DNA of 64,000 nt from the NCBI GenBank assembly GCA_031769625.1, contig JAUIMM010001994.1, positions 496,001 to 560,000 on the forward strand, read 5' to 3'. The notes beneath the pieces were generated by a model. That model saw nothing but the letters and a program-made list of their open reading frames with translations. It searched no databases and had not been told where the DNA came from. The position numbers and the translations under genes were made by a program. Each line of letters starts with the position of its first letter. The first letter of the stretch is position 1. Origin of the DNA: Taudactylus pleione (lineage: Eukaryota; Chordata; Amphibia; Anura; Myobatrachidae). This document shows positions 24,226 to 37,467 of this stretch, in pieces.

Positions 24226-26527
24226 ACCTGTGATTTTCTTGAGGTTGTGGTTATGCACTACAGCGCTGTCTAGAACTAAGGCTTCCCTGTATTGGATCAT
24301 GGTAGATTTTTCCACAGTACCAATCAAAACCTATTGGCTGCAGCAGTACAGCTTCATGCCATTAGGCCTGAAGTGACCTATGGGAGTGCTCCAATCATTC
24401 AAGAAACTGCAAAAATGCACTGGGCACAGGAGCCTCATTTCTCCCCATCAAGTCAGAACCATGAAGCCCATCTTTGACATCCATGGCACCAAAAGGCTCC
24501 TTAGAATACAAGGGTCTGCAGGCTCCCATCCAACACTAGGCTTGGGAACAAACTCCAACTTTGTTACATCACATACAAAAGTAGCCATGTAACATGTGGA
24601 AGAAAGGAACAGAAATCATAAATACCATTAGGGGTAGTATAAATCATATGCCATTACAATTAAGGAGACCATTTATTTAAAAAAAATGGCTCCAGGGATC
24701 AAGGGTGCTCATGGGTCCCATTAGTATTGGTGAAGGGGGACCTGAAGATTCATTTTTTTCCCCTCAATGGGGGCCATTTTGCTCTGAGGGGATGGGGAGA
24801 AATGAGGCCTATACCCCCAGTGCTTGTTCTACAATCACATGTCAATACAACCTGCTGCTGCACTCACCTGTTTGCACTTTTGCATTTATAAACACTTCAT
24901 ATGATTCATTAAACAACTGATAAGAAGAGGAATGATCTTTTGGTGTTGCATTGTGTCTCCATGTCTTGTCTCCATTTATCTGCCTCTATTCAGGCCTAAT
25001 TCTGGGACTAAAGTCAAAGTCCCTGTAAAGTGGATGTATTTGCGGAGGATTGGCTAATTAAATAATGAATATATTTTATTGTTGTGTTATGATTATCCAA
25101 CCCCTATGACACTTCTGCAATGCCATTTGGAAATTGTTTATCAGGTCTCCTGTTTTTACTTTTTCGCACCATTGCAGGGGCAACCACATGGATACAACTG
25201 TTGGATGCATGAATTGCTCTCCTTTTCTTCCAACAACTTGGATATTTGTTACATTTCTATATTGAGGCAAAATATGCTAGAGTAGTTCACATTTACTATT
25301 CAGAAAATTTCTGTCATTTTTTTGAAAATATATTTTAGGTGTGTAATGCTTGAATTTTCCTAATTGTTTGACTTTGGACCAGCTGGAGGCATTCATTTTC
25401 TCCATTTGCAAGAACAAGCAGTGATATGATGCATCTCGAGGTCTTTGTCTCCCTCAAGTGGGCTTCTTCAAGGAAGTGCAATGGTTATAAGCAGCAGTAG
25501 ATTGTGACATCATAGAAGAATGTTGTTATATTGGCAGAATCTGCTAGCTGACTGTTTACATTCTAATGTGCCATGATGACTGCATGGCAGCCACTCCTGA
25601 ACATTCTGTGGACAGTATGAACATTCCGTAGACTCCTGAACATTCCGTAAACACTGTTAACATTCCAATTAAGGTTCTAGACTGTCTGATTAACTGCCGA
25701 GACAAGACATGAAGAAAGAAAGGCTGCCAGTTGGTTTGTGGATCTGGCAGAGGCTTGCAGGAGGCAGTGCATTCACAAATCATGCACCCAGAGAGAAAGA
25801 GAGGGAGGGAAAGAAGTCTGCATATGTTAAATTGATAACATAGAGATGAATTGAAAAAAAAGTAATAATTCCAAGGCTCTAAATGACATTGAAATCCTCT
25901 GCTCTCTTTTGGTAACATTAAATCAAAGAAATTAAAGTATAGATTAAAAAGGAGAAGGAAAGCATGGGGGAAAATTGAACCAGGCCAAATGAAAAAACAT
26001 ATATAGGAGAAAAGGACACAAATACAGGGGTGCATCTGCTGTTTGGTTTGGAGTTGCAGTGCTGTCTCCTAGATTCCATGCTCCTAATTTCCTGCTGCAG
26101 TTTCTAACTACCAGCCCAAGCTCTGACCCAGTGAGCTGACCATACTTGAGAACAAAGCATAAATAATCTTTTTATAAACCACTTTATATCAAGTACCATT
26201 ATAAATCAATGTATATGTGTTTACATTTATAATACTTACCATATGCTAAGCATCATATATTTAATCTTTTAAAGTCAACTAAGTGGGCAAACAGTGCAAA
26301 TATTACTTCATTTACACTTAAAATGTACCAGCTGCAACATAATTTGAATATATGCAAAATATTTTGCAGCTAAACTTTATGCTTATCAATGAAGTAATGT
26401 GTGCGCTATCTATCTGCTTAGTTAACATTTAAGCATTGAATTACTGGTGATTAGCATATGATAAGTACTGCAAATTCTAATATATATATATATACATGTA
26501 TTTATTTTTTATTTAAAAAATTGCTCT
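23869..26527 (+). repeat. Array unit 10 (type B)
   Basis: A type B unit with CTTGGGAAC, no deletion and GAAAGCATG, matching units 16 and 17 at these sites. The first TA tract has 23 repeats. No gene is seen. Confidence 0.95.
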
Positions 26528-26829
26528 CCCTAATTGTAATAGTATATGATTTAAACTACCCATTGTGTTCATCAGCAATTCTCAATGTCTCTCTATGTGA
26601 GGTAGCTGCTTGTGTCTGATAAGTACCAAATCAGAAGCGCAGCCCCCAAGCTTTGAGACATAAGAGAGCCTGAAGACCCTGAATCTAAGGTGCACCCTGG
26701 TGCTCTGTGATGATGGGTCTTTGGCTTTTGTGGGTTAAAGAGAAATGGTGCTTATTTGCACAGCATGCTTTTACACTCTCCTGGGTGACTGGAGCATACA
26801 TCTATGGCTTCTGTAAAAAATAGAAATAA

Positions 26830-26876
<47 letters not shown>

Positions 26877-29179
26877 ACCTGTGATTTTCTTGAGGTTGTG
26901 GTTATGCACTACAGCGCTGTCTAGAACTAAGGCTTCCCTGTATTGGATCATGGTAGATTTTTCCACAGTACCAATCAAAACCTATTGGCTGCAGCAGTAC
27001 AGCTTCATGCCATTAGGCCTGAAGTGACCTATGGGAGTGCTCCAATCATTCAAGAAACTGCAAAAATGCACTGGGCACAGGAGCCTCATTTCTCCCCATC
27101 AAGTCAGAACCATGAAGCCCATCTTTGACATCCATGGCACCAAAAGGCTCCTTAGAATACAAGGGTCTGCAGGCTCCCATCCAACACTAGGCTTGGGAAC
27201 AAACTCCAACTTTGTTACATCACATACAAAAGTAGCCATGTAACATGTGGAAGAAAGGAACAGAAATCATAAATACCATTAGGGGTAGTATAAATCATAT
27301 GCCATTACAATTAAGGAGACCATTTATTTAAAAAAAAATGGCTCCAGGGATCAAGGGTGCTCATGGGTCCCATTAGTATTGGTGAAGGGGGACCTGAAGA
27401 TTCATTTTTTTCCCCTCAATGGGGGCCATTTTGCTCTGAGGGGATGGGGAGAAATGAGGCCTATACCCCCAGTGCTTGTTCTACAATCACATGTCAATAC
27501 AACCTGCTGCTGCACTCACCTGTTTGCACTTTTGCATTTATAAACACTTCATATGATTCATTAAACAACTGATAAGAAGAGGAATGATCTTTTGGTGTTG
27601 CATTGTGTCTCCATGTCTTGTCTCCATTTATCTGCCTCTATTCAGGCCTAATTCTGGGACTAAAGTCAAAGTCCCTGTAAAGTGGATGTATTTGCGGAGG
27701 ATTGGCTAATTAAATAATGAATATATTTTATTGTTGTGTTATGATTATCCAACCCCTATGACACTTCTGCAATGCCATTTGGAAATTGTTTATCAGGTCT
27801 CCTGTTTTTACTTTTTCGCACCATTGCAGGGGCAACCACATGGATACAACTGTTGGATGCATGAATTGCTCTCCTTTACTTCCAACAACTTGGATATTTG
27901 TTACATTTCTATATTGAGGCAAAATATGCTAGAGTAGTTCACATTTACTATTCAGAAAATTTCTGTCATTTTTTTGAAAATATATTTTAGGTGTGTAATG
28001 CTTGAATTTTCCTAATTGTTTGACTTTGGACCAGCTGGAGGCATTCATTTTCTCCATTTGCAAGAACAAGCAGTGATATGATGCATCTCGAGGTCTTTGT
28101 CTCCCTCAAGTGGGCTTCTTCAAGGAAGTGCAATGGTTATAAGCAGCAGTAGATTGTGACATCATAGAAGAATGTTGTTATATTGGCAGAATCTGCTAGC
28201 TGACTGTTTACATTCTAATGCGCCATGATGACTGCATGGCAGCCACTCCTGAACATTCTGTGGACAGTATGAACATTCCGTATACTCCTGAACATTCCGT
28301 AAACACTGTTAACATTCCAATTAAGGTTCTAGACTGTCTGATTAACTGCCGAGACAAGACATGAAGAAAGAAAGGCTGCCAGTTGGTTTGTGGATCTGGC
28401 AGAGGCTTGCAGGAGGCAGTGCATTCACAAATCATGCACCCAGAGAGAAAGAGAGGGAGGGAAAGAAGTCTGCATATGTTAAATTGATAACATAGAGATG
28501 AATTGAAAAAAAAGTAATAATTCCAAGGCTCTAAATGACATTGAAATCCTCTGCTCTCTTTTGGTAACATTAAATCAAAGAAATTAAAGTATAGATTAAA
28601 AAGGAGAAGGAAAGCATGGGGGAAAATTGAACCAGGCCAAATGAAAAAACATATATAGGAGAAAAGGACACAAATACAGGGGTGCATCTGCTGTTTGGTT
28701 TGGAGTTGCAGTGCTGTCTCCTAGATTCCATGCTCCTAATTTCCTGCTGCAGTTTCTAACTACCAGCCCAAGCTCTGACCCAGTGAGCTGACCATACTTG
28801 AGAACAAAGCATAAATAATCTTTTTATAAACCACTTTATATCAAGTACCATTATAAATCAATGTATATGTGTTTACATTTATAATACTTACCATATGCTA
28901 AGCATCATATATTTAATCTTTTAAAGTCAACTAAGTGGGCAAACAGTGCAAATATTACTTCATTTACACTTAAAATGTACCAGCTGCAACATAATTTGAA
29001 TATATGCAAAATATTTTGCAGCTAAACTTTATGCTTATCAATGAAGTAATGTGTGCGCTATCTATCTGCTTAGTTAACATTTAAGCATTGAATTACTGGT
29101 GATTAGCATATGATAAGTACTGCAAATTCTAATATATATATATATACATGTATTTATTTTTTATTTAAAAAATTGCTCT
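26528..29179 (+). repeat. Array unit 11 (B/A mosaic)
   Basis: The first half is type B (TTTGTTAC, CCCATTAG, TATACCCC, GGATGCATG). From about 27877 it is type A (CCTTTACTTCC, GCGCCATG). The switch falls within roughly 20 bp. CCGTATACTCC is shared only with unit 12. The TA leader is the A-like GTGTGTA; the tract has 18 repeats. Confidence 0.95.
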
Positions 29180-29481
29180 CCCTAATTGTAATAGTATATG
29201 ATTTAAACTACCCATTGTGTTCATCAGCAATTCTCAATGTCTCTCTATGTGAGGTAGCTGCTTGTGTCTGATAAGTACCAAATCAGAAGCGCAGCCCCCA
29301 AGCTTTGAGACATAAGAGAGCCTGAAGACCCTGAATCTAAGGTGCACCCTGGTGCTCTGTGATGATGGGTCTTTGGCTTTTGTGGGTTAAAGAGAAATGG
29401 TGCTTATTTGCACAGCATGCTTTTACACTCTCCTGGGTGACTGGAGCATACATCTATGGCTTCTGTAAAAAATAGAAATAA

Positions 29482-29526
<45 letters not shown>

Positions 29527-31829
29527 ACCTGTGATTTTCTTGAGGTTGTGGTTATGCACTACAGCGCTGTCTAGAACTAAGGCTTCCCTGTATTGGATCA
29601 TGGTAGATTTTTCCACAGTACCAATCAAAACCTATTGGCTGCAGCAGTACAGCTTCATGCCATTAGGCCTGAAGTGACCTATGGGAGTGCTCCAATCATT
29701 CAAGAAACTGCAAAAATGCACTGGGCACAGGAGCCTCATTTCTCCCCATCAAGTCAGAACCATGAAGCCCATCTTTGACATCCATGGCACCAAAAGGCTC
29801 CTTAGAATACAAGGGTCTGCAGGCTCCCATCCAACACTAGGCTTGGGAACAAACTCCAACTTTGTTACATCACATACAAAAGTAGCCATGTAACATGTGG
29901 AAGAAAGGAACAGAAATCATAAATACCATTAGGGGTAGTATAAATCATATGCCATTACAATTAAGGAGACCATTTATTTAAAAAAAAATGGCTCCAGGGA
30001 TCAAGGGTGCTCATGGGTCCCATTAGTATTGGTGAAGGGGGACCTGAAGATTCATTTTTTTCCCCTCAATGGGGGCCATTTTGCTCTGAGGGGATGGGGA
30101 GAAATGAGGCCTATACCCCCAGTGCTTGTTCTACAATCACATGTCAATACAACCTGCTGCTGCACTCACCTGTTTGCACTTTTGCATTTATAAACACTTC
30201 ATATGATTCATTAAACAACTGATAAGAAGAGGAATGATCTTTTGGTGTTGCATTGTGTCTCCATGTCTTGTCTCCATTTATCTGCCTCTATTCAGGCCTA
30301 ATTCTGGGACTAAAGTCAAAGTCCCTGTAAAGTGGATGTATTTGCGGAGGATTGGCTAATTAAATAATGAATATATTTTATTGTTGTGTTATGATTATCC
30401 AACCCCTATGACACTTCTGCAATGCCATTTGGAAATTGTTTATCAGGTCTCCTGTTTTTACTTTTTCGCACCATTGCAGGGGCAACCACATGGATACAAC
30501 TGTTGGATGCATGAATTGCTCTCCTTTACTTCCAACAACTTGGATATTTGTTACATTTCTATATTGAGGCAAAATATGCTAGAGTAGTTCACATTTACTA
30601 TTCAGAAAATTTCTGTCATTTTTTTGAAAATATATTTTAGGTGTGTAATGCTTGAATTTTCCTAATTGTTTGACTTTGGACCAGCTGGAGGCATTCATTT
30701 TCTCCATTTGCAAGAACAAGCAGTGATATGATGCATCTCGAGGTCTTTGTCTCCCTCAAGTGGGCTTCTTCAAGGAAGTGCAATGGTTATAAGCAGCAGT
30801 AGATTGTGACATCATAGAAGAATGTTGTTATATTGGCAGAATCTGCTAGCTGACTGTTTACATTCTAATGCGCCATGATGACTGCATGGCAGCCACTCCT
30901 GAACATTCTGTGGACAGTATGAACATTCCGTATACTCCTGAACATTCCGTAAACACTGTTAACATTCCAATTAAGGTTCTAGACTGTCTGATTAACTGCC
31001 GAGACAAGACATGAAGAAAGAAAGGCTGCCAGTTGGTTTGTGGATCTGGCAGAGGCTTGCAGGAGGCAGTGCATTCACAAATCATGCACCCAGAGAGAAA
31101 GAGAGGGAGGGAAAGAAGTCTGCATATGTTAAATTGATAACATAGAGATGAATTGAAAAAAAAGTAATAATTCCAAGGCTCTAAATGACATTGAAATCCT
31201 CTGCTCTCTTTTGGTAACATTAAATCAAAGAAATTAAAGTATAGATTAAAAAGGAGAAGGAAAGCATGGGGGAAAATTGAACCAGGCCAAATGAAAAAAC
31301 ATATATAGGAGAAAAGGACACAAATACAGGGGTGCATCTGCTGTTTGGTTTGGAGTTGCAGTGCTGTCTCCTAGATTCCATGCTCCTAATTTCCTGCTGC
31401 AGTTTCTAACTACCAGCCCAAGCTCTGACCCAGTGAGCTGACCATACTTGAGAACAAAGCATAAATAATCTTTTTATAAACCACTTTATATCAAGTACCA
31501 TTATAAATCAATGTATATGTGTTTACATTTATAATACTTACCATATGCTAAGCATCATATATTTAATCTTTTAAAGTCAACTAAGTGGGCAAACAGTGCA
31601 AATATTACTTCATTTACACTTAAAATGTACCAGCTGCAACATAATTTGAATATATGCAAAATATTTTGCAGCTAAACTTTATGCTTATCAATGAAGTAAT
31701 GTGTGCGCTATCTATCTGCTTAGTTAACATTTAAGCATTGAATTACTGGTGATTAGCATATGATAAGTACTGCAAATTCTAATATATATATATATACATG
31801 TATTTATTTTTTATTTAAAAAATTGCTCT
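29180..31829 (+). repeat. Array unit 12 (B/A mosaic)
   Basis: This has the same mosaic as unit 11, with the same switch point and the same private CCGTATACTCC. The two are best explained by duplication of one recombinant unit. The first TA tract has 17 repeats. Confidence 0.95.
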
Positions 31830-34464
31830 CCCTAATTGTAATAGTATATGATTTAAACTACCCATTGTGTTCATCAGCAATTCTCAATGTCTCTCTATGT
31901 GAGGTAGCTGCTTGTGTCTGATAAGTACCAAATCAGAAGCGCAGCCCCCAAGCTTTGAGACATAAGAGAGCCTGAAGACCCTGAATCTAAGGTGCACCCT
32001 GGTGCTCTGTGATGATGGGTCTTTGGCTTTTGTGGGTTAAAGAGAAATGGTGCTTATTTGCACAGCATGCTTTTACACTCTCCTGGGTGACTGGAGCATA
32101 CATCTATGGCTTCTGTAAAAAATAGAAATAAATATGTGTGTATATATATATATATATATAGGACCTGTGATTTTCTTGAGGTTGTGGTTATGCACTACAG
32201 CGCTGTCTAGAACTAAGGCTTCCCTGTATTGGATCATGGTAGATTTTTCCACAGTACCAATCAAAACCTATTGGCTGCAGCAGTACAGCTTCATGCCATT
32301 AGGCCTGAAGTGACCTATGGGAGTGCTCCAATCATTCAAGAAACTGCAAAAATGCACTGGGCACAGGAGCCTCATTTCTCCCCATCAAGTCAGAACCATG
32401 AAGCCCATCTTTGACATCCATGGCACCAAAAGGCTCCTTAGAATACAAGGGTCTGCAGGCTCCCATCCAACACTAGGCTTGGGAACAAACTCCAACTTTG
32501 TTACATCACATACAAAAGTAGCCATGTAACATGTGGAAGAAAGGAACAGAAATCATAAATACCATTAGGGGTAGTATAAATCATATGCCATTACAATTAA
32601 GGAGACCATTTATTTAAAAAAAATGGCTCCAGGGATCAAGGGTGCTCATGGGTCCCATTAGTATTGGTGAAGGGGGACCTGAAGATTCATTTTTTTCCCC
32701 TCAATGGGGGCCATTTTGCTCTGAGGGGATGGGGAGAAATGAGGCCTATACCCCCAGTGCTTGTTCTACAATCACATGTCAATACAACCTGCTGCTGCAC
32801 TCACCTGTTTGCACTTTTGCATTTATAAACACTTCATATGATTCATTAAACAACTGATAAGAAGAGGAATGATCTTTTGGTGTTGCATTGTGTCTCCATG
32901 TCTTGTCTCCATTTATCTGCCTCTATTCAGGCCTAATTCTGGGACTAAAGTCAAAGTCCCTGTAAAGTGGATGTATTTGCGGAGGATTGGCTAATTAAAT
33001 AATGAATATATTTTATTGTTGTGTTATGATTATCCAACCCCTATGACACTTCTGCAATGCCATTTGGAAATTGTTTATCAGGTCTCCTGTTTTTACTTTT
33101 TCGCACCATTGCAGGGGCAACCACATGGATACAACTGTTGGATGCATGAATTGCTCTCCTTTTCTTCCAACAACTTGGATATTTGTTACATTTCTATATT
33201 GAGGCAAAATATGCTAGAGTAGTTCACATTTACTATTCAGAAAATTTCTGTCATTTTTTTGAAAATATATTTTAGGTGTGTAATGCTTGAATTTTCCTAA
33301 TTGTTTGACTTTGGACCAGCTGGAGGCATTCATTTTCTCCATTTGCAAGAACAAGCAGTGATATGATGCATCTCGAGGTCTTTGTCTCCCTCAAGTGGGC
33401 TTCTTCAAGGAAGTGCAATGGTTATAAGCAGCAGTAGATTGTGACATCATAGAAGAATGTTGTTATATTGGCAGAATCTGCTAGCTGACTGTTTACATTC
33501 TAATGTGCCATGATGACTGCATGGCAGCCACTCCTGAACATTCTGTGGACAGTATGAACATTCCGTAGACTCCTGAACATTCCGTAAACACTGTTAACAT
33601 TCCAATTAAGGTTCTAGACTGTCTGATTAACTGCCGAGACAAGACATGAAGAAAGAAAGGCTGCCAGTTGGTTTGTGGATCTGGCAGAGGCTTGCAGGAG
33701 GCAGTGCATTCACAAATCATGCACCCAGAGAGAAAGAGAGGGAGGGAAAGAAGTCTGCATATGTTAAATTGATAACATAGAGATGAATTGAAAAAAAAGT
33801 AATAATTCCAAGGCTCTAAATGACATTGAAATCCTCTGCTCTCTTTTGGTAACATTAAATCAAAGAAATTAAAGTATAGATTAAAAAGGAGAAGGAAAAC
33901 ATGGGGGAAAATTGAACCAGGCCAAATGAAAAAACATATATAGGAGAAAAGGACACAAATACAGGGGTGCATCTGCTGTTTGGTTTGGAGTTGCAGTGCT
34001 GTCTCCTAGATTCCATGCTCCTAATTTCCTGCTGCAGTTTCTAACTACCAGCCCAAGCTCTGACCCAGTGAGCTGACCATACTTGAGAACAAAGCATAAA
34101 TAATCTTTTTATAAACCACTTTATATCAAGTACCATTATAAATCAATGTATATGTGTTTACATTTATAATACTTACCATATGCTAAGCATCATATATTTA
34201 ATCTTTTAAAGTCAACTAAGTGGGCAAACAGTGCAAATATTACTTCATTTACACTTAAAATGTACCAGCTGCAACATAATTTGAATATATGCAAAATATT
34301 TTGCAGCTAAACTTTATGCTTATCAATGAAGTAATGTGTGCGCTATCTATCTGCTTAGTTAACATTTAAGCATTGAATTACTGGTGATTAGCATATGATA
34401 AGTACTGCAAATTCTAATATATATATATATACATGTATTTATTTTTTATTTAAAAAATTGCTCT
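31830..34464 (+). repeat. Array unit 13 (type B)
   Basis: A type B unit with GAAAACATG, as in units 3 and 5. It keeps the GTGTGTA leader seen in the preceding mosaic units, hinting at an exchange near the TA tract. The first TA tract has 10 repeats. Confidence 0.95.
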
Positions 34465-34766
34465 CCCTAATTGTAATAGTATATGATTTAAACTACCCAT
34501 TGTGTTCATCAGCAATTCTCAATGTCTCTCTATGTGAGGTAGCTGCTTGTGTCTGATAAGTACCAAATCAGAAGCGCAGCCCCCAAGCTTTGAGACATAA
34601 GAGAGCCTGAAGACCCTGAATCTAAGGTGCACCCTGGTGCTCTGTGATGATGGGTCTTTGGCTTTTGTGGGTTAAAGAGAAATGGTGCTTATTTGCACAG
34701 CATGCTTTTACACTCTCCTGGGTGACTGGAGCATACATCTATGGCTTCTGTAAAAAATAGAAATAA

Positions 34767-34805
<39 letters not shown>

Positions 34806-37112
34806 ACCTGTGATTTTCTTGAGGTTGTGGTTATGCACTACAGCGCTGTCTAGAACTAAGGCTTCCCTGTATTGGATCATGGTAGATTTTTCCACAGTAC
34901 CAATCAAAACCTATTGGCTGCAGCAGTACAGCTTCATGCCATTAGGCCTGAAGTGACCTATGGGAGTGCTCCAATCATTCAAGAAACTGCAAAAATGCAC
35001 TGGGCACAGGAGCCTCATTTCTCCCCATCAAGTCAGAACCATGAAGCCCATCTTTGACATCCATGGCACCAAAAGGCTCCTTAGAATACAAGGGTCTGCA
35101 GGCTCCCATCCAACACTAGGCTTGGAAACAAACTCCAACTTTGTTACATCACATACAAAAGTAGCCATGTAACATGTGGAAGAAAGGAACAGAAATCATA
35201 AATACCATTAGGGGTAGTATAAATCATATGCCATTACAATTAAGGAGACCATTTATTTAAAAAAAATGGCTCCAGGGATCAAGGGTGCTCATGGGTCCCA
35301 TTAGTATTGGTGAAGGGGGACCTGAAGATTCATTTTTTTCCCCTCAATGGGGGCCATTTTGCTCTGAGGGGATGGGGAGAAATGAGGCCTATACCCCCAG
35401 TGCTTGTTCTACAATCACATGTCAATACAACCTGCTGCTGCACTCACCTGTTTGCACTTTTGCATTTATAAACACTTCATATGATTCATTAAACAACTGA
35501 TAAGAAGAGGAATGATCTTTTGGTGTTGCATTGTGTCTCCATGTCTTGTCTCCATTTATCTGCCTCTATTCAGGCCTAATTCTGGGACTAAAGTCAAAGT
35601 CCCTGTAAAGTGGATGTATTTGCGGAGGATTGGCTAATTAAATAATGAATATATTTTATTGTTGTGTTATGATTATCCAACCCCTATGACACTTCTGCAA
35701 TGCCATTTGGAAATTGTTTATCAGGTCTCCTGTTTTTACTTTTTCGCACCATTGCAGGGGCAACCACATGGATACAACTGTTGGATGCATGAATTGCTCT
35801 CCTTTTCTTCCAACAACTTGGATATTTGTTACATTTCTATATTGAGGCAAAATATGCTAGAGTAGTTCACATTTACTATTCAGAAAATTTCTGTCATTTT
35901 TTTGAAAATATATTTTAGGTGTGTAATGCTTGAATTTTCCTAATTGTTTGACTTTGGACCAGCTGGAGGCATTCATTTTCTCCATTTGCAAGAACAAGCA
36001 GTGATATGATGCATCTCGAGGTCTTTGTCTCCCTCAAGTGGGCTTCTTCAAGGAAGTGCAATGGTTATAAGCAGCAGTAGATTGTGACATCATAGAAGAA
36101 TGTTGTTATATTGGCAGAATCTGCTAGCTGACTGTTTACATTCTAATGTGCCATGATGACTGCATGGCAGCCACTCCTGAACATTCTGTGGACAGTATGA
36201 ACATTCCGTAGACTCCTGAACATTCCGTAAACACTGTTAACATTCCAATTAAGGTTCTAGACTGTCTGATTAACTGCCGAGACAAGACATGAAGAAAAAA
36301 GGCTGCCAGTTGGTTTGTGGATCTGGCAGAGGCTTGCAGGAGGCAGTGCATTCACAAATCATGCACCCAGAGAGAAAGAGAGGGAGGGAAAGAAGTCTGC
36401 ATATGTTAAATTGATAACATAGAGATGAATTGAAAAAAAAGTAATAATTCCAAGGCTCTAAATGACATTGAAATCCTCTGCTCTCTTTTGGTAACATTAA
36501 ATCAAAGAAATTAAAGTATAGATTAAAAAGGAGAAGGAAAGCATGGGGGAAAATTGAACCAGGCCAAATGAAAAAACATATATAGGAGAAAAGGACACAA
36601 ATACAGGGGTGCATCTGCTGTTTGGTTTGGAGTTGCAGTGCTGTCTCCTAGATTCCATGCTCCTAATTTCCTGCTGCAGTTTCTAACTACCAGCCCAAGC
36701 TCTGACCCAGTGAGCTGACCATACTTGAGAACAAAGCATAAATAATCTTTTTATAAACCACTTTATATCAAGTACCATTATAAATCAATGTATATGTGTT
36801 TACATTTATAATACTTACCATATGCTAAGCATCATATATTTAATCTTTTAAAGTCAACTAAGTGGGCAAACAGTGCAAATATTACTTCATTTACACTTAA
36901 AATGTACCAGCTGCAACATAATTTGAATATATGCAAAATATTTTGCAGCTAAACTTTATGCTTATCAATGAAGTAATGTGTGCGCTATCTATCTGCTTAG
37001 TTAACATTTAAGCATTGAATTACTGGTGATTAGCATATGATAAGTACTGCAAATTCTAATATATATATATATATATATACATGTATTTATTTTTTATTTA
37101 AAAAATTGCTCT
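34465..37112 (+). repeat. Array unit 14 (type B, del variant)
   Basis: A type B unit with CTTGGAAAC and the 1-nt deletion near 36294. It follows a GAAAACATG unit, exactly as units 4 and 6 follow units 3 and 5. The first TA tract has 15 repeats. Confidence 0.95.
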
Positions 37113-37414
37113 CCCTAATTGTAATAGTATATGATTTAAACTACCCATTGTGTTCATCAGCAATTCTCAATGTCTCTCTATGTGAGGTAGCTGCTTGTGT
37201 CTGATAAGTACCAAATCAGAAGCGCAGCCCCCAAGCTTTGAGACATAAGAGAGCCTGAAGACCCTGAATCTAAGGTGCACCCTGGTGCTCTGTGATGATG
37301 GGTCTTTGGCTTTTGTGGGTTAAAGAGAAATGGTGCTTATTTGCACAGCATGCTTTTACACTCTCCTGGGTGACTGGAGCATACATCTATGGCTTCTGTA
37401 AAAAATAGAAATAA

Positions 37415-37467
<53 letters not shown>

